A stretch of DNA of 64,000 nucleotides from Epiperipatus broadwayi (taxonomy: Eukaryota > Onychophora > Udeonychophora > Euonychophora > Peripatidae), in NCBI GenBank assembly GCA_028023455.1, contig JAQFVV010006542.1:325001-389000 (forward strand). Reading direction: 5' to 3'. The notes beneath the pieces were generated by a model that worked only from the letters and a program-made list of their open reading frames with translations, had not been told where the DNA came from and searched no databases. Positions 15,093 to 27,278 of this stretch are shown one piece after another. A program made the position numbers and the translations under genes. Positions within the stretch are counted from its first letter, which is position 1. Each line of letters starts with the position of its first letter.

Positions 15093-15176
15093 AAGGATGG
15101 GTTTGAACATGGTTAGGTGGTAGGAGATTGGATGTGGGCTATGAAGCAGGATCTGAGCATCAGATCATCTGCTTCA
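12228..15176 (+). repeat. LTR-like dispersed repeat, copy A (2,949 bp)
   Basis: Aligns along its full length with 23515-26441, with substitutions and indels throughout. Both copies begin TGT(A/G)C(C/G)GGTCG and end ATCTGCTTCA, so they have TG...CA termini as LTRs do, and both are bordered by (TA)n on each side. A conserved TATA-like CCCCATATAAAGGATGG lies near 13283 and AATAAA-like sequence near 13348. No pol sequence, primer-binding site or polypurine tract adjoins either end, so I read it as a solo LTR of an unidentified element. Small open frames inside (12961-13364, 14597-14908) are not conserved in copy B. The orientation follows the TG-first direction. Confidence 0.8.
15045..15092 (+). 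repeat. (TA)n-(GT)n microsatellite inside repeat copy A
   Basis: About 13 TA then about 11 GT units. In copy B this place is reduced to a short TATGTATATACGTGCG stretch, so the tract expanded after the copies separated. Confidence 0.93.
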
Positions 15177-15232
15177 ATATATATATATATGTTAATAAAA
15201 ATGTTTTCATGGGTTGCAGATATAAAAAATAC

Positions 15233-15710
15233 AGTTTGCAGGTTCATCCAAGTAAGATTTTAAGTTAAAAACTCCAATGATTCAACTTGCTCGCACAAGT
15301 CCTCAACTGGAAAATGAAAACTATATAATTGCAGAGGTGCTGTAAACAACAGTGTTAATAAAAATAATTGTAGAGATACTGGAAACTCCATATCCAAAAC
15401 ATAGGTGTATAAACTTGAAAAAATAATAAATAAAAATTCAGGAAAATTTGTTTTTTTTACCTCCTATTTGGAAAAATTTCTTAAAACATACAAATTTCCA
15501 TGAATTTTTATTTATTATTATTTTTTCAATTTTATACACATATTTTTAGTTGTGGAGTTTTCAGTGGCTCTACAACTATTTTTATTAACAGTGTTTACAG
15601 TGCCTCTACAATTATATAGTTTTCATTTCTCAGTTGAGGGCTTGTGAGATCAAGTCAAAATGTAGGAATTTTTAAGTTAAAATCTTATACAGATAAACCC
15701 ACAAAATATG
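15233..15710. repeat. Imperfect inverted repeat, ~220-bp arms
   Basis: Left arm about 15233-15455 and right arm about 15480-15710 are reverse complements with perhaps 15% difference; shared blocks include GAAAACTATATAATTG and TTGAAAAAATAATAAATA. The spacer is short. No coding potential. It is consistent with an old foldback element just beyond repeat copy A. Confidence 0.8.
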
Positions 15711-17142
15711 TTATATATATATTGAAATATATAACAATAAAAATCAAATAAGTTTTCAATAAAGTTTTACAGGTTTTAAGTAGATATTTGAAGGTTTGTA
15801 GATTTAAATATTAAAAATCTCATATGTTTTGGTGTATTTTTATAAATAATTTTTAGCAATGTCAGACTTTAAACCCTCATTGGCAGCTGAATCTACACCA
15901 TTTAGAAATTGTATTGCTTAAGTGTTAAAGTATTTCAGACAAATACAATTACTTAATTACATAATTTCAACTTCCCATGCCTGTTTTTAATTGGTATTTT
16001 GCTTCATAACATTATAGTTGAAAATTATTTATAAAAATAGTAAAGAATTCTTGTTAAATTTTAAAATTTAAATATATATTATGTATAACAAAATGCTCAA
16101 TCAACTTCACATAAACTGAAAATAAATTAATAATAAGACACCATACCAATGGTAGAGAGAAATCAATAACTATAATTGGTAATTCTCAGATGAAGCAGAA
16201 GGCATAATATCAATATTATCAGTACATTGAAAGACCATGTAGTTATAAAATATTGTTTTCTTTCTGGGCATAGATATGAGTGACTAACTAATAATTTGTT
16301 TTTAGATCTATGAACAATTTGATTTACCAATTTTGTTACATATATCTAAATATATACTTATACGTAATTTACATATAGAGTAACAGCTATTATGAGTTTT
16401 TATTGATATTATATATATATATATTAAAAAGGGCATCTAATCTGAATGGCTAATAAATAAATAAAATTTAAGTGAAATAAATTATTTAAAGTTTCAATAG
16501 ATAAGTCATGTAACTATATATATATTTTTCTAAAAGAGCTATTTGATAATTTTGATTAAATTGATTTTTTTTCTACTATTTTGTAGATGAATTTATTGTC
16601 ATCTTTTGCACGATGGAGATTATGTAAAACTAAATAATAAAAAACCGAGGAAAAAATATAGATTCATATTTATTCTTATTAAAAATTTTTACAACGAAAA
16701 ATTGATTTTAAATTGTTTATAATCAATAAAACTGCGCATAATTCAAAAACAGATGGCCAAAATGCACATGTTTAATTTTAAGAATAGATTTTCAATAAGA
16801 TATATCAAGATTCAAAAAATTTTATTATCTTTATAATTTTGAAAAATTTAGCAAAGAAAATGTTATTATTGTAATAATAAACAATTGACTATTGGTAATG
16901 ACAACACGACTTAAAAATAGTTTATAAAGTAGAATAGGACTTTTTTTTTTGTATCAATAAATTTTATTTTAAATATAATGTAGAATATATTATTATTGTT
17001 TTTTTTTTTAAGTAAATGAATATATTATATCTATTTTTAATATAGATGAGAATAAATTACAAATAAAATAATGATAAAATATATGAATTGGCATATATTT
17101 ATTTATTTATAAAATTATCTATACTTCTCTTTAATATATATA
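15711..17142. other. AT-rich intergenic DNA, nothing recognised
   Basis: Short (TA)n runs near 15710, 16411 and 17130; no coding or RNA gene seen. Confidence 0.55.
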
Positions 17143-17322
17143 TATAATTGAAATAATAAATTTAACGGTTTACAAACTATTATAAACAATCCTTAAATCC
17201 GCAGAAGTACTTTCGGTATTGGCAGTTGAGGCAGGTTTAAAAAATTAACCGAAAGTACTTCTGCGGATTTAAGGATTGTTTATAATAGTTTGTAAACCGT
17301 TAAATTTATTATGTCAATTATA
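17143..17322. repeat. Near-perfect hairpin, 75-bp arms, 30-nt loop
   Basis: The arms at 17143-17217 and 17248-17322 are reverse complements with a single mismatch (17152/17313); the inner 65 bp are perfect. The loop is 17218-17247. No coding. It could be a MITE or foldback, or a source of long double-stranded RNA. The right tip overlaps the target-site duplication of the adjoining SINE. Confidence 0.95.
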
Positions 17323-17332
17323 ATTACAATTT

Positions 17333-17439
17333 GTCAAGCATTGGTTGTCGAGAGGTTAGCGACGGCTGCTTTACAAGCAGTTGTCCCGGGTTAGCGTGTT
17401 CGCTCCCGGGTTGATGCTATGACACATGAGAAAAAAAAA
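17333..17439 (+). mobile_element. tRNA-Val(TAC)-derived SINE with TSD
   Basis: Short retroposon with a tRNA-like body. A-box-like TGGTTGTCGAGAGGTTAGC; an anticodon arm whose five-pair stem (GCTGC/GCAGT, with one G-T) closes loop TTTACAA, anticodon TAC; B-box-like GTGTTCGCTCC; then a GATGCTATGACACATGAG tail and A9. TATAATTACAATTT flanks it on both sides (17319-17332 and 17440-17453), a target-site duplication showing LINE-mediated insertion. The same family lies at 53.5-53.75 kb. This is not a functional tRNA gene: it has no proper acceptor stem and is embedded in TSDs. Confidence 0.9.
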
Positions 17440-17453
17440 TATAATTACAATTT

Positions 17454-18249
17454 TGTTTTAAATAACGACATTATATATATAATAAATATGTGGGCAATTC
17501 TATTCTTTTAATACTTCACAGATAATTTGGGAGCTATTTATAAATGAATAACTATAATGATCATAGGAAATGAAAACTTTAATATAATTTGAATGAAAAT
17601 ATATCCCAATATTAGGTCAGCATTTGCAATTGAACAAAAGTATACTCTGAAGGTGAACACCATTTATAACAGAATAAAATTATAGGTTATACTGTATCCT
17701 GAGTCATAGCCTAATTATTGGTTACCATTCGAAATAGAATAAAAATATGAACTAAGGAAGAATAAACCTAATTTAATAATGACTGTGAATTGTATTGTCA
17801 TTTGTATCAGAATAAAAATAATAAATTAAGATAATAATCTTTGTTGTAAACTCATGAATTCAAATAGCATTTAGAATGACTTAAAAACAAGCAAAATCAT
17901 TATTTCAAACTATTCTAAAATATGTGTTATTTGCAATAGATTAAAGTTAAAGCAATAAAACAAAATATCATTATCTTATAAATAATAATCTATGCCTAGA
18001 GTCAAGACACTGATTATAATATTACAAACTTAAATCAAAAGACAAACATCATTTTATTTATATTTAAATGAAATAATTCATGGATGGATTAGATAATAAT
18101 TTTAATATATCCTACAGATTTGCAATATCAATGATATCTAACTAAATATATATAACTCAATAATTGATTTCTAATTACAATTAAATAAAATCAAATGTAA
18201 TACTAACTCAGCTGTACTATTAAACTAATATCAATATAGTTTTATTAAC
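17454..18249. other. AT-rich DNA with a loose recurring motif
   Basis: A motif like CATTTG(n)AATAGAATAAAA recurs about every 40-75 bp near 17621, 17661, 17726, 17799 and 17928, with variable sequence between. It may be an ancient, heavily eroded tandem array. No gene seen. Confidence 0.35.
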
Positions 18250-18433
18250 TAAGTAAATTATAATTATAAATTTATTTAATGTACATTGAGTACATAAGTA
18301 ATATTTACTAAGGCAATAAACCTAAAGCATGTGTGGTTGAAAATGTGACAGTAGAGGTCCCTATCTTAGCATTTTCAACTGCACATGCTTTAGGTTTATT
18401 GCCTTAGTAAATATTACTTAAGTAAATTATAAT
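18250..18433. repeat. Hairpin element (51-bp arms) flanked by 15-bp direct repeats
   Basis: Arms 18295-18345 and 18370-18420 pair over 51 bp around a 24-nt loop. The only two differences would be G-U wobbles if transcribed on the plus strand. TAAGTAAATTATAAT occurs at 18250-18264 and again at 18419-18433, resembling a target-site duplication. Together these suggest inserted DNA of about 154 bp. Its family is unknown. Confidence 0.8.
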
Positions 18434-21400
18434 AACATCAAATACTTCATAATAAGATTAAATCTATTAACCTAACATATCTTTCCATTTTGACCAACTT
18501 AAATTATTATAAAATAAAATGTTCCTATCAAATAACCTTAAGATATTCAATATCTAATCATAACAATATGTAAAATAAATGATAGATTTTTATTTGATGC
18601 TTACTCAAATCTAATTTATAAATAATATCCAATTAATATTTAGTTTAATAAAGCTAGGCTGTTAAAACTTTATATTATAATTGCCAAGGCATATGAAAAA
18701 TTATTAGCAATATTAATTTTAAAATTTATTATTTAAGCTGAATTTATAATCCACATTGATAAACTTTAAATGTAATTAAAAAAGATCACTCTAATTTGTG
18801 TGAGAATAAAATATACCATTATTACCAGTTCTATAATGGAATAAAATTATAATCTTTATGGCTGTTTTATAAAATATTTACTTTAATCAATAATGATTTT
18901 AAAATAAATAAATGAACATTTAATTACAATTACCTTTACTAATCTTCAATAGTTAGCTTATTTGCATTTTGTTTATCATCAAATCAATTTATATATAATT
19001 TCTACCTTAATATAAATATTACATGTTACTAACAAAATAATTACAATAAGATTCTAATTATTAAATATTTTAAAATGTCAAATCATTTAATTTATTGCTG
19101 TATAAAATGTATATCTGGTCAGATAGTAAACATTAAATTCAATACAAAGAAAATATGTAATTATAACTTCTTACCTATTCTGTGGTTTTTTCCAAATTAT
19201 TTTGTAACTATTTCAAATGATTTATGTGGTATAATTAATTAGTGAATATAGTCTCATTCAAATATGATTAACCAATAAATTTGTATTGTAAAATACAATG
19301 ATAACTAAGTAAGTTTACTAGTTTTAAAGTAATTTTCAAAATTTATTAACAAGTGGACATAAAGTAAAATCAAAAATATATATATGACAAATAAACATTT
19401 AAAATATATGCATATGAGCTGATTAAATAGGTGATTTCATATCAATCACCACCTATTAGTTACTAAATACAAAACACTTAAGTTTATGTAATTTAAATAT
19501 GTTGTAGAATGTTTATATTTTCCCAAATATAAGAGTGTTCAAGATATATTTTCCTTGTAAACTTTATGCAAAAATATAATTAATTGACATATATATATAT
19601 ATTAATCCAATTATTTATTAATATAAATTTAAGAGAATAAAATAAATATTTATTAAGATATAATCCTTTTAATCTCTTAATGTAAATGATATGTGATATA
19701 CCTGAAGATAATTTATAATCAGTAAATTAAAAATAAAAAATAAAAATTAAAATGATTACTATGCTGCAAAATATAAATTCACACTAAAAAAAACTTAACT
19801 TGCTTTTATTTAGGTATATAAATATATCACTAATTGACCTAAAATTATACTATTATTTCTATCAATAAATACTGTACATTTTAAGTGAAATGAAAAAATA
19901 TAACAATAATAATGATAAATACAGCAAATGACCTCAGTAATAGTCTTTAAATAAGGAATTTCTAAAATAGTACCATAGTTCTAATGTTTATTTCTTAAAC
20001 TATAATCTGACAAAGTTTTGTTATTTCATAAAAAGTAGAAATGTCACAAAAAGCTATTAGATTTGAAGCACATTTTATTAATTCCAATATTTACTATATA
20101 ACCAAATTACCTTTTCATTCAGCAGATATTTGATCCATATAATGTTACAAGTGTGCAAACAGTAATTTATATCCTTAATAATGCAATGTAGATATACTTT
20201 CATTTAGCAAGTAATTAATTCACAAAGCATTACAAAGTGAGCAGATGCTAATTTTATCCATGATGGCGCTACAAGAAATTGAACCAATTTCTATCTTATT
20301 TATAAATATTTTATCAAGCTGATAAAACTACATCAGCAGGTGAAGATAATATTTCTGTACATTTTTCTGTGTTAGCATTTAGATTTCATCATCCATTTTT
20401 AAAGCAAAGAAACATTTCATGGTTTTTAAAAATCCTAAGACTTAATTTTCATATTTTCAATATATTGTCACCTTTCATAAATTCAATGATCACCAGCCAG
20501 TGGGTGAAACTTATTGCTTTTACTTCATCATTTTATCAATTTTTTATAATCATAAACTTTTAAAATAAGCAAAAAAAATATATGAATGAACTTAGATTCA
20601 ATTCTATTGAAGCCAAGATAAAAAATAATTTTTTTTCCATTCAGCTCTAATTATGACTTTTTCAATTGACCTCAGAGTAACTATGGCAATACCCTTATTA
20701 ACTCTTTGGTCAATTTTAACCAGCATCTTTCAAATAAAAATTTTGTTACAAACTAAGAGAAATATTTTAGAATTGTTATATACAACAAACTTTGATGTTT
20801 CATAATACAAATACTATTATTTTGTTCTAACACAAATTAAACAATTGATAATACATTCTCACCATACCACAATGAAAATATACTTTTGCATATATATCTG
20901 TACAATATAGTATTATACAAATAAAATAAATATATTTGAGATATTAAATATTTAGTGGTATTGTTTGTTATTTACTATTGTGAATACAGTAACAAAAACA
21001 TATAATAATGAAAGAATAATAGTTTTATCCAAATTATATGTTTTATTATAATCCATTTTTTAAAGTGAATAATGTCAATTCATAATTTTTTTAAATGAAT
21101 AATGTCAATTCATAATCTTACACAATACAATTAATAATAAACAATTTTATGTCAATATTGTCATCATCAAAGCAACACAGTTCAATGCTTCATAGGTTAA
21201 TATATCCTCATCAAAATGAAACAAGAAAGAGAAAATTAATATATAACTGACACTTTATCACATACTGAAACTCATCTCAAATTTCATAAAGTAAAATGGT
21301 ATCGTTCTACTACATTTATTATATAAATTCCAGTCTGGGCTGCACTTACTTAAATTTTTTTTCAAGTGATTTACAGGTTTTCTTTTATATACTATCCCAC

Positions 21401-22930
21401 ATATAACCCAGATAACCTTCTAATATCAGTCAGTAAAAGCGTATCTAACATCTTATCTGGAGTAAACCAAATGTTAAATAGTAATCATCATGTATTCAAC
21501 ATGCCTGAGAAGGATTGCCTTCTTCTTTACTGTTTTTTAATGAATAATTATTGCGGAGAAATATTTCCCCCGCAGTTATTTAAAAAAAGATTGTTTTATC
21601 AACTTACATACATATATATATTGATTATATCATAAAATAGAAAGAAAATGAATATATTACTCTCTCTAAAATATCTGTAAAAAAATCAATTAGTACTAAA
21701 CAAATTTGCATATCTTTAATATAATAAATACGTTGCCTAATAAGCTCTTTCTAATATAATAGACATTGAGGCAGAATATTACTAGTGTCATAATATAAAT
21801 ATTTTATTCAATTCTTTATTTCAGAATGTAAATCTTTCATATCTAATTTAAATTGATATTTAATCCTTTTAGGAATACTCTTATGTAAATTATTACGAAT
21901 TTTTATTTTAATATCGGAAAGTAATGACATTCTTTTATTAAAAAGTCTAAATTATTTTTTTTTGCTTTCATAAAAAAGAAAGATAATTAATTACACACAC
22001 AAAAAAAGAAGTACACATTTTGCATGGCAAATCTAACTAAACTAAAAGTACAATATTCACAATTGGCGACAAAATGATAAGCAATTTAAAGCTAGTAATT
22101 TTTTAAGGTTTTTAGATTCAAAAAATATTATACGTTATCAGATTTATCCAGTATTTATTAGATAAATATATAAGCATAAAGTAATACAATTAATCATGGT
22201 CTTACAAAACCATTATAGATGACTTTATTTATGTGATAAGCATGTTTGCATTCCATGTTGAACTTTGCGAAATTTCAGATCATAAACGAACTTAGAATTA
22301 ATTTCAGAAATTTAACTTATAGGCAATCTGGCTTACCCATACAATATTGAACAGTAAATATGTATTTTGGTAGAAGTCCAGTATAAATCAATTTTGATCA
22401 AACTAACTGATGCTATGGCTTCATTTGTGTAAGAGAAGCGTTATATTCTTATTGGTAATGAATTCATAAATGACCTTTATACTTCCACCAAAACTAAATC
22501 AAGCTTTATATTCTAATCTATTTATATTCATGAAATATATCAGTAATAAAACTATTACTGGGACTGAAAATCAGATTGATCAAAATTGACTTTGGCAAAC
22601 AATGAGCATTTTAAAAAATATAAAATGAAAGTTATCACTATCATTTGCAGTAAAAATTCAGAAATATAAAATTGTGTTTTAGTAAAAAAAAAATTATTAA
22701 TGAAAATGTAACTGCATGATTAATGTTTAATTTACTGGAATTGGAAAGGGAAAAAAATGTAAACATAAACACTTAAATGAATGTGCATTCTACAAAGTAT
22801 GTTAATAAATAATTCTAATTTGCTAACTTCATCTATAGTATTTGTTCCTCATTATTTTCTAAAACATCATGAGTTTGCTTTTTTTATATTTAAACATCCT
22901 AAAATTAAAAATAATCAATTGAAACAAAAT
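18434..22930. other. 4.5 kb of AT-rich DNA, nothing recognised
   Basis: Only short open frames that match no family (for example 20369-20563 and 21366-21635), short (TA)n runs, and a weak inverted pair around 22389/22580 (TCAATTTTGATCAA). No RNA gene or long repeat found. Confidence 0.5.
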
Positions 22931-22939
22931 TGAAACAGA

Positions 22940-23440
22940 CAACTCACTATATCAACCTGGTTTGCATTCCTAACCTTTTCAAGCTATTACTTTTTACACA
23001 ATTACATGCGATGTGATGCACTGTGACTTCTCCTTAAATGAAATCAGGAATCTCTCAGCAGCTATGTCCAGAGAAACCTGTTGCCACGTTACCTTCCCTT
23101 TCCATTGTCCATCCTAAGTTTTCCCATAATCTGCTCCATCCCATTTCCACAACATAATCTTTGTCAACTCCATCACCTTCATATATAAATCCCCCTTATC
23201 TTTTCCCAAACCTAGCATAACTCACTTTCTGTATAATCCCTTTGTTCATATTTAATCTTCCATAACTTCATTATTTGTATGCTTTCTGCTTCCAAGCATT
23301 TACATTGAAGTAAGATGCCTAATATTTTCTATGCCTTTCTTACACAACTTGCAGACTAAATCACCCACATTTTTCCATTCGACCAACTACTCTACAACAA
23401 CTCCACCAATGGACATTATTTACCTTACAATAAATTTAAC
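22940..23440 (-). pseudogene. LINE C-terminal remnant with zinc-type motif
   Basis: A pocket of higher GC and pyrimidine bias. Reverse-strand translation of about 23312-23353 reads CKLCKKGIENIRHL, the Cys-Cys-His part of the motif that follows RT in many LINEs, similar in pattern to CSLCHQNEETVQHL at 9.0 kb. Stops follow directly and no open frame spans it. A degraded LINE 3' portion; the clade cannot be told. Confidence 0.6.
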
Positions 23441-23514
23441 TTGTAAAAACATACATGTACATAAAAATGATTAAACTTATTACAACCTTTTTTATAATAT
23501 ATATATATATATAT

Positions 23515-25349
23515 TGTGCGGTCGGATTTGTATGTTCACGTAACAAGAACTAGCATCTAGGCAAAAGTACCTTGAATCCAATCGTGCGCAAGATACACAG
23601 GTCAGGAGCACTCATGAATTCTGCCCTATTTGCCTATTCCCAGTCTATAACATTATGAGCAACAATACCAATGACATCGATTAATCCACTTCTCATCTGC
23701 CGGCATCGATCTTCGGAGACACAAAAGACTCAAGGCTAACTCATGATAGAATAACTTAATAACGAGCATGTTAATTATGTGTAGAGTGGAGATCATCTAG
23801 TCATATTTAAGCTTAAGAAATAACTTAATATTTATCTTAACTAAAGAAAGCACTGATTCGAGTTTGATGTATATATATTTACGATTTATTAATAATAATT
23901 ATGTGGGGTCATTTAGCCGATGTGAGACTCAGGATTATTGTAGACATTTATTTGAATCATTTTATACAATAACATGATAATTGCAGCTATTCCAATAATA
24001 TATGTATGTGTTTGAGTAAATTAGCGCTATTAGAATAGATTATTAAAACGCTATCACACCCCCAGAAACGAAAAGAGCATTTGATTACTTCAAACAATAA
24101 TTTTAACAGAGATAATATTCGATTCATTTAATATGATGGTTAACTGGGAATTTTAGATAATTAATGTGTGGGATGGGTAATGAACAATTTACACAAACGA
24201 TACTAAATTTATCGGATTAATACTTATATTAAAATAAGGGACATATGTTTGTTTAAATAAATCATTTCATTATGGCTTATGAATACTTCTGGGTGAATGA
24301 TAAGATAAGGGAAAAGCGGTGCATGCATGGTGGCTTATTATCGGTCCTTTTTATGGATCCTGGAGTGTGATTCACGAATTCTAAGAAGTGACCGATTTCC
24401 TCTGCAAACTTTGGCAGGGTCGGTTTTACAAACGAAAGAGTCCAGATTCCCTGGAATGAGGTACAGGTGAATCATGGATAATGAGGAGTGGTTGGCTATG
24501 TCAGTATCGGGCTGGTTTTTCCAGAGCGATCCCCGTATAAAGCATGCATGAACCAAGGATGTCCCCAGGGTGGTTTTACAGCCTGGTTCAAGGACATTGA
24601 GATGACGATGGGGTCCAACTTTGCGGTTGCCTCCATGTAATAAAGAAGCACGAACATATATATAAAATAGAATGGCCTTTATGCACTAAATGCTTATTCA
24701 TAGCATAAATATACTTCTGAAATTAAAGATTATTGGGGCGTATTTATGCCCACGAATGATGAACTATTCAGCGTAATGACATGGCTTCACTTTAAGCAAA
24801 CAGGGATAATAATTATACATATAAACATAGAATAAAAGGTTAAGGTCTCCCTCCCCCCTTTTACATTATATTACTTAATATTATTCATTATATTTTACAC
24901 ATTAAATCTCAATTTTGGTTGATTTATGCCCTTGTGGAAATACATTAATTGATTGCAAAATAAAAAGGGTGGTCATAATAGCTAAGATGAAATTTACATA
25001 TATAATATAGTTGAAAGATAAAAGATAGCACATTATTTAGGAAGGAGACTGGGAAAAACAGATGTCAAATCTGTTTTTCAACAGTAAACATGAAAATATA
25101 ATTAATTTATTACTCTAAAACCGTGAGCATCTGGGCAAGCCGAATAAGACTTGTTTTTATCAATTATAAATTATTTACCCAGTAAATGATGGCTGGGGAA
25201 AACAAAATAAGTTATATGCTGGCAATTTTAGAATATTATTGGCATTAACTTTAAAATATAAATATGTAAAAAAATGTTAATAAAAATTATTGGCCGCTTT
25301 TAAATAAAATAAAATAAAAACATTTTATAAGAGGCTTAGCATAGATTAG

Positions 25350-25403
<54 letters not shown>

Positions 25404-26441
25404 TTATATTTGAAGACATTTAAAAGATATAGTTTAAAATATACACATTACATAGAAGGCAGGATTTTAAGAATTATAAGCGGTCTGAGTTCTTTACCTT
25501 GATGATTGAGAAAAGCATTTCACTAGGAATCAGTCCATCAGTATTGTCACTAGATCTAGGGTAGCGGGATGATTTGAGATAGCACTTCATTTCATTGGAA
25601 AGACATATGTAAAGTTCAGTAGCATGGAGTATGGAAGTTTCATTCATGGGATCAGCATGTTAGAATGGAGGGACAAGGCGAAAGTTACTACTCACAACAC
25701 ATTGCATGAAAATTACATCGGGTATGGATTATGTTCAGCAGCATGGCTATTTAATAATCTCCCCTTCCTTGTGGATTCAAATCCAGCAGTATTTATACTT
25801 TTAATTTGAATTTGTAACTAGGCAACTACTGCTGGACCTGAGGCGATTTAAGCACTTAGATTTCATTTGGAATCATTTGGCCGGATACTCTTATCTGGTA
25901 AGATGTTTGAACAATGCAAGTTTGTTATCAGTTTCTCGAATGATTGTTTTAAAATGAATCTTATGATTTTAAAACAAGCTAGCGTGGATAATTTCCACTA
26001 ATGGGTTTATTTTATTATTACCAATTTGTAATCTTCTATTTTAATCTAAAGGGTCTTCCGGGTTATTGTTTTTCGAGAGACTTACTAACAAGATTGCATC
26101 ATTTCTGGCTACAAACTTATATATGAAAAATATAATAAGTATCATATATAATATCTTATATATATATATAATATACTATTAATTCAATCACAATCTCCTA
26201 CGCTAAAATATACATATATATTTATTATTTATGCCTGCATACACATGAGAATATTATTATTAGATTAAATATTAAATTAAGACACATACGTTTACATTAT
26301 TTATGTTATAATACTAACCAAAAGAAATATATATATTAATAGCTATGTATATACGTGCGTAAAGGCGGGTTTGAATACAGTTAGATGGTAGGAGATTGGA
26401 TGTGAGCTGTGAAGCAGTATCTGAGCATCAGATCTGCTTCA
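23515..26441 (+). repeat. LTR-like dispersed repeat, copy B (2,927 bp)
   Basis: Full-length partner of 12228-15176. Begins TGTGCGGTCGG, ends ATCTGCTTCA, and lies between (TA)n runs. It has small insertions relative to copy A, such as sequence around 24440-24480 and 24545-24590, and an internal (TA)n expansion at about 25351-25399. A TATA-like CCCCGTATAAAGCATGC lies near 24530. Divergence from copy A is considerable by eye, and 8.3 kb of non-coding DNA separates them without PBS or PPT, so they look like independent solo LTRs rather than the two ends of one element. Confidence 0.8.
25351..25399 (+). repeat. (TA)n expansion inside repeat copy B
   Basis: About 24 TA units that are not present at the corresponding place in copy A. 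Confidence 0.95.
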
Positions 26442-26880
26442 ATATATATACACACAAATAATGTAAAAAAATATTTCTTCTTTTTATTTAAAAATTATAA
26501 CTCTAAAAAGTTTTTAATAATCTAACTAGTAACATCTCTAAAAATCGGTCAACTGGGCATATGCCTGGGGCTCTGGGGCTAGTACTTCAAAAGAATTCAA
26601 CAAATAAGAAATGAATTTCCCAATTTAAATATAATATTAAGTATTTTATTAACAATTCTGATAACCATTGCTGAGTCTGAAGTGGTTTGGTTTAAAATAA
26701 TAAAGAAACTATTTAAAATCCACAAAAGCCAAGAAATATTTCTTTTCATAGAAAATAAATTATGTGAAGACTTAAAGTGAGATAATAGATAAATTTTCTA
26801 AAATTAAAGCAAGGAAAATAAAGTTACATTAATTTTTTTTTATTAATATTAATGTGTTATAAATTAAGTATTATTATTTA
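26442..26880. other. AT-rich spacer, nothing recognised
   Basis: Contains one less AT-rich patch (about 26540-26590, GGGCATATGCCTGGGGCTCTGG) with no identifiable function. Confidence 0.5.
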
Positions 26881-26899
26881 GATAAGAATAAATGCTGTA

Positions 26900-27240
26900 T
26901 ATGTACATTAAATTTTTTATTTACTTATTAACTTTTTATTTCTTGGGGACACCATTCCATACTTTTTCCTGGAGTAACCTCCATTTCCACCACAATTGTG
27001 TTGGACTTTTAACCATGTTTACATATTAGTTTAAATAATTTTGAATATACAATGTTTCATAACATTTTCTTTCCTTGTAATTTTTAACATACTTTATTAC
27101 CTGAATATTTTTTCCCAACTCATTCTATGACCAGCATCCTTTCTGTTAATTGCCCTATCATGCTCCTCACCTCTTTCAATGACAGTCTTTCCTGTCTGAC
27201 CTATATATATATATATATATATATATATTTTTATATATAT

Positions 27241-27278
<38 letters not shown>

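Noticed and set aside
17333-17439. Functional tRNA-Val gene
   Set aside because: It has no acceptor-stem pairing, an A-rich tail and flanking target duplications, with sister copies elsewhere; it is a SINE.
25624-25809. 61-aa plus-strand frame in LTR-like copy B
   Set aside because: Not kept in copy A, and it matches no domain.
12228-26441. Reading the two 2.94-kb repeats as 5' and 3' LTRs of one 14-kb element
   Set aside because: The 8.3 kb between them holds no gag or pol, and there is no PBS after the left copy or PPT before the right one; the copies are also strongly diverged.
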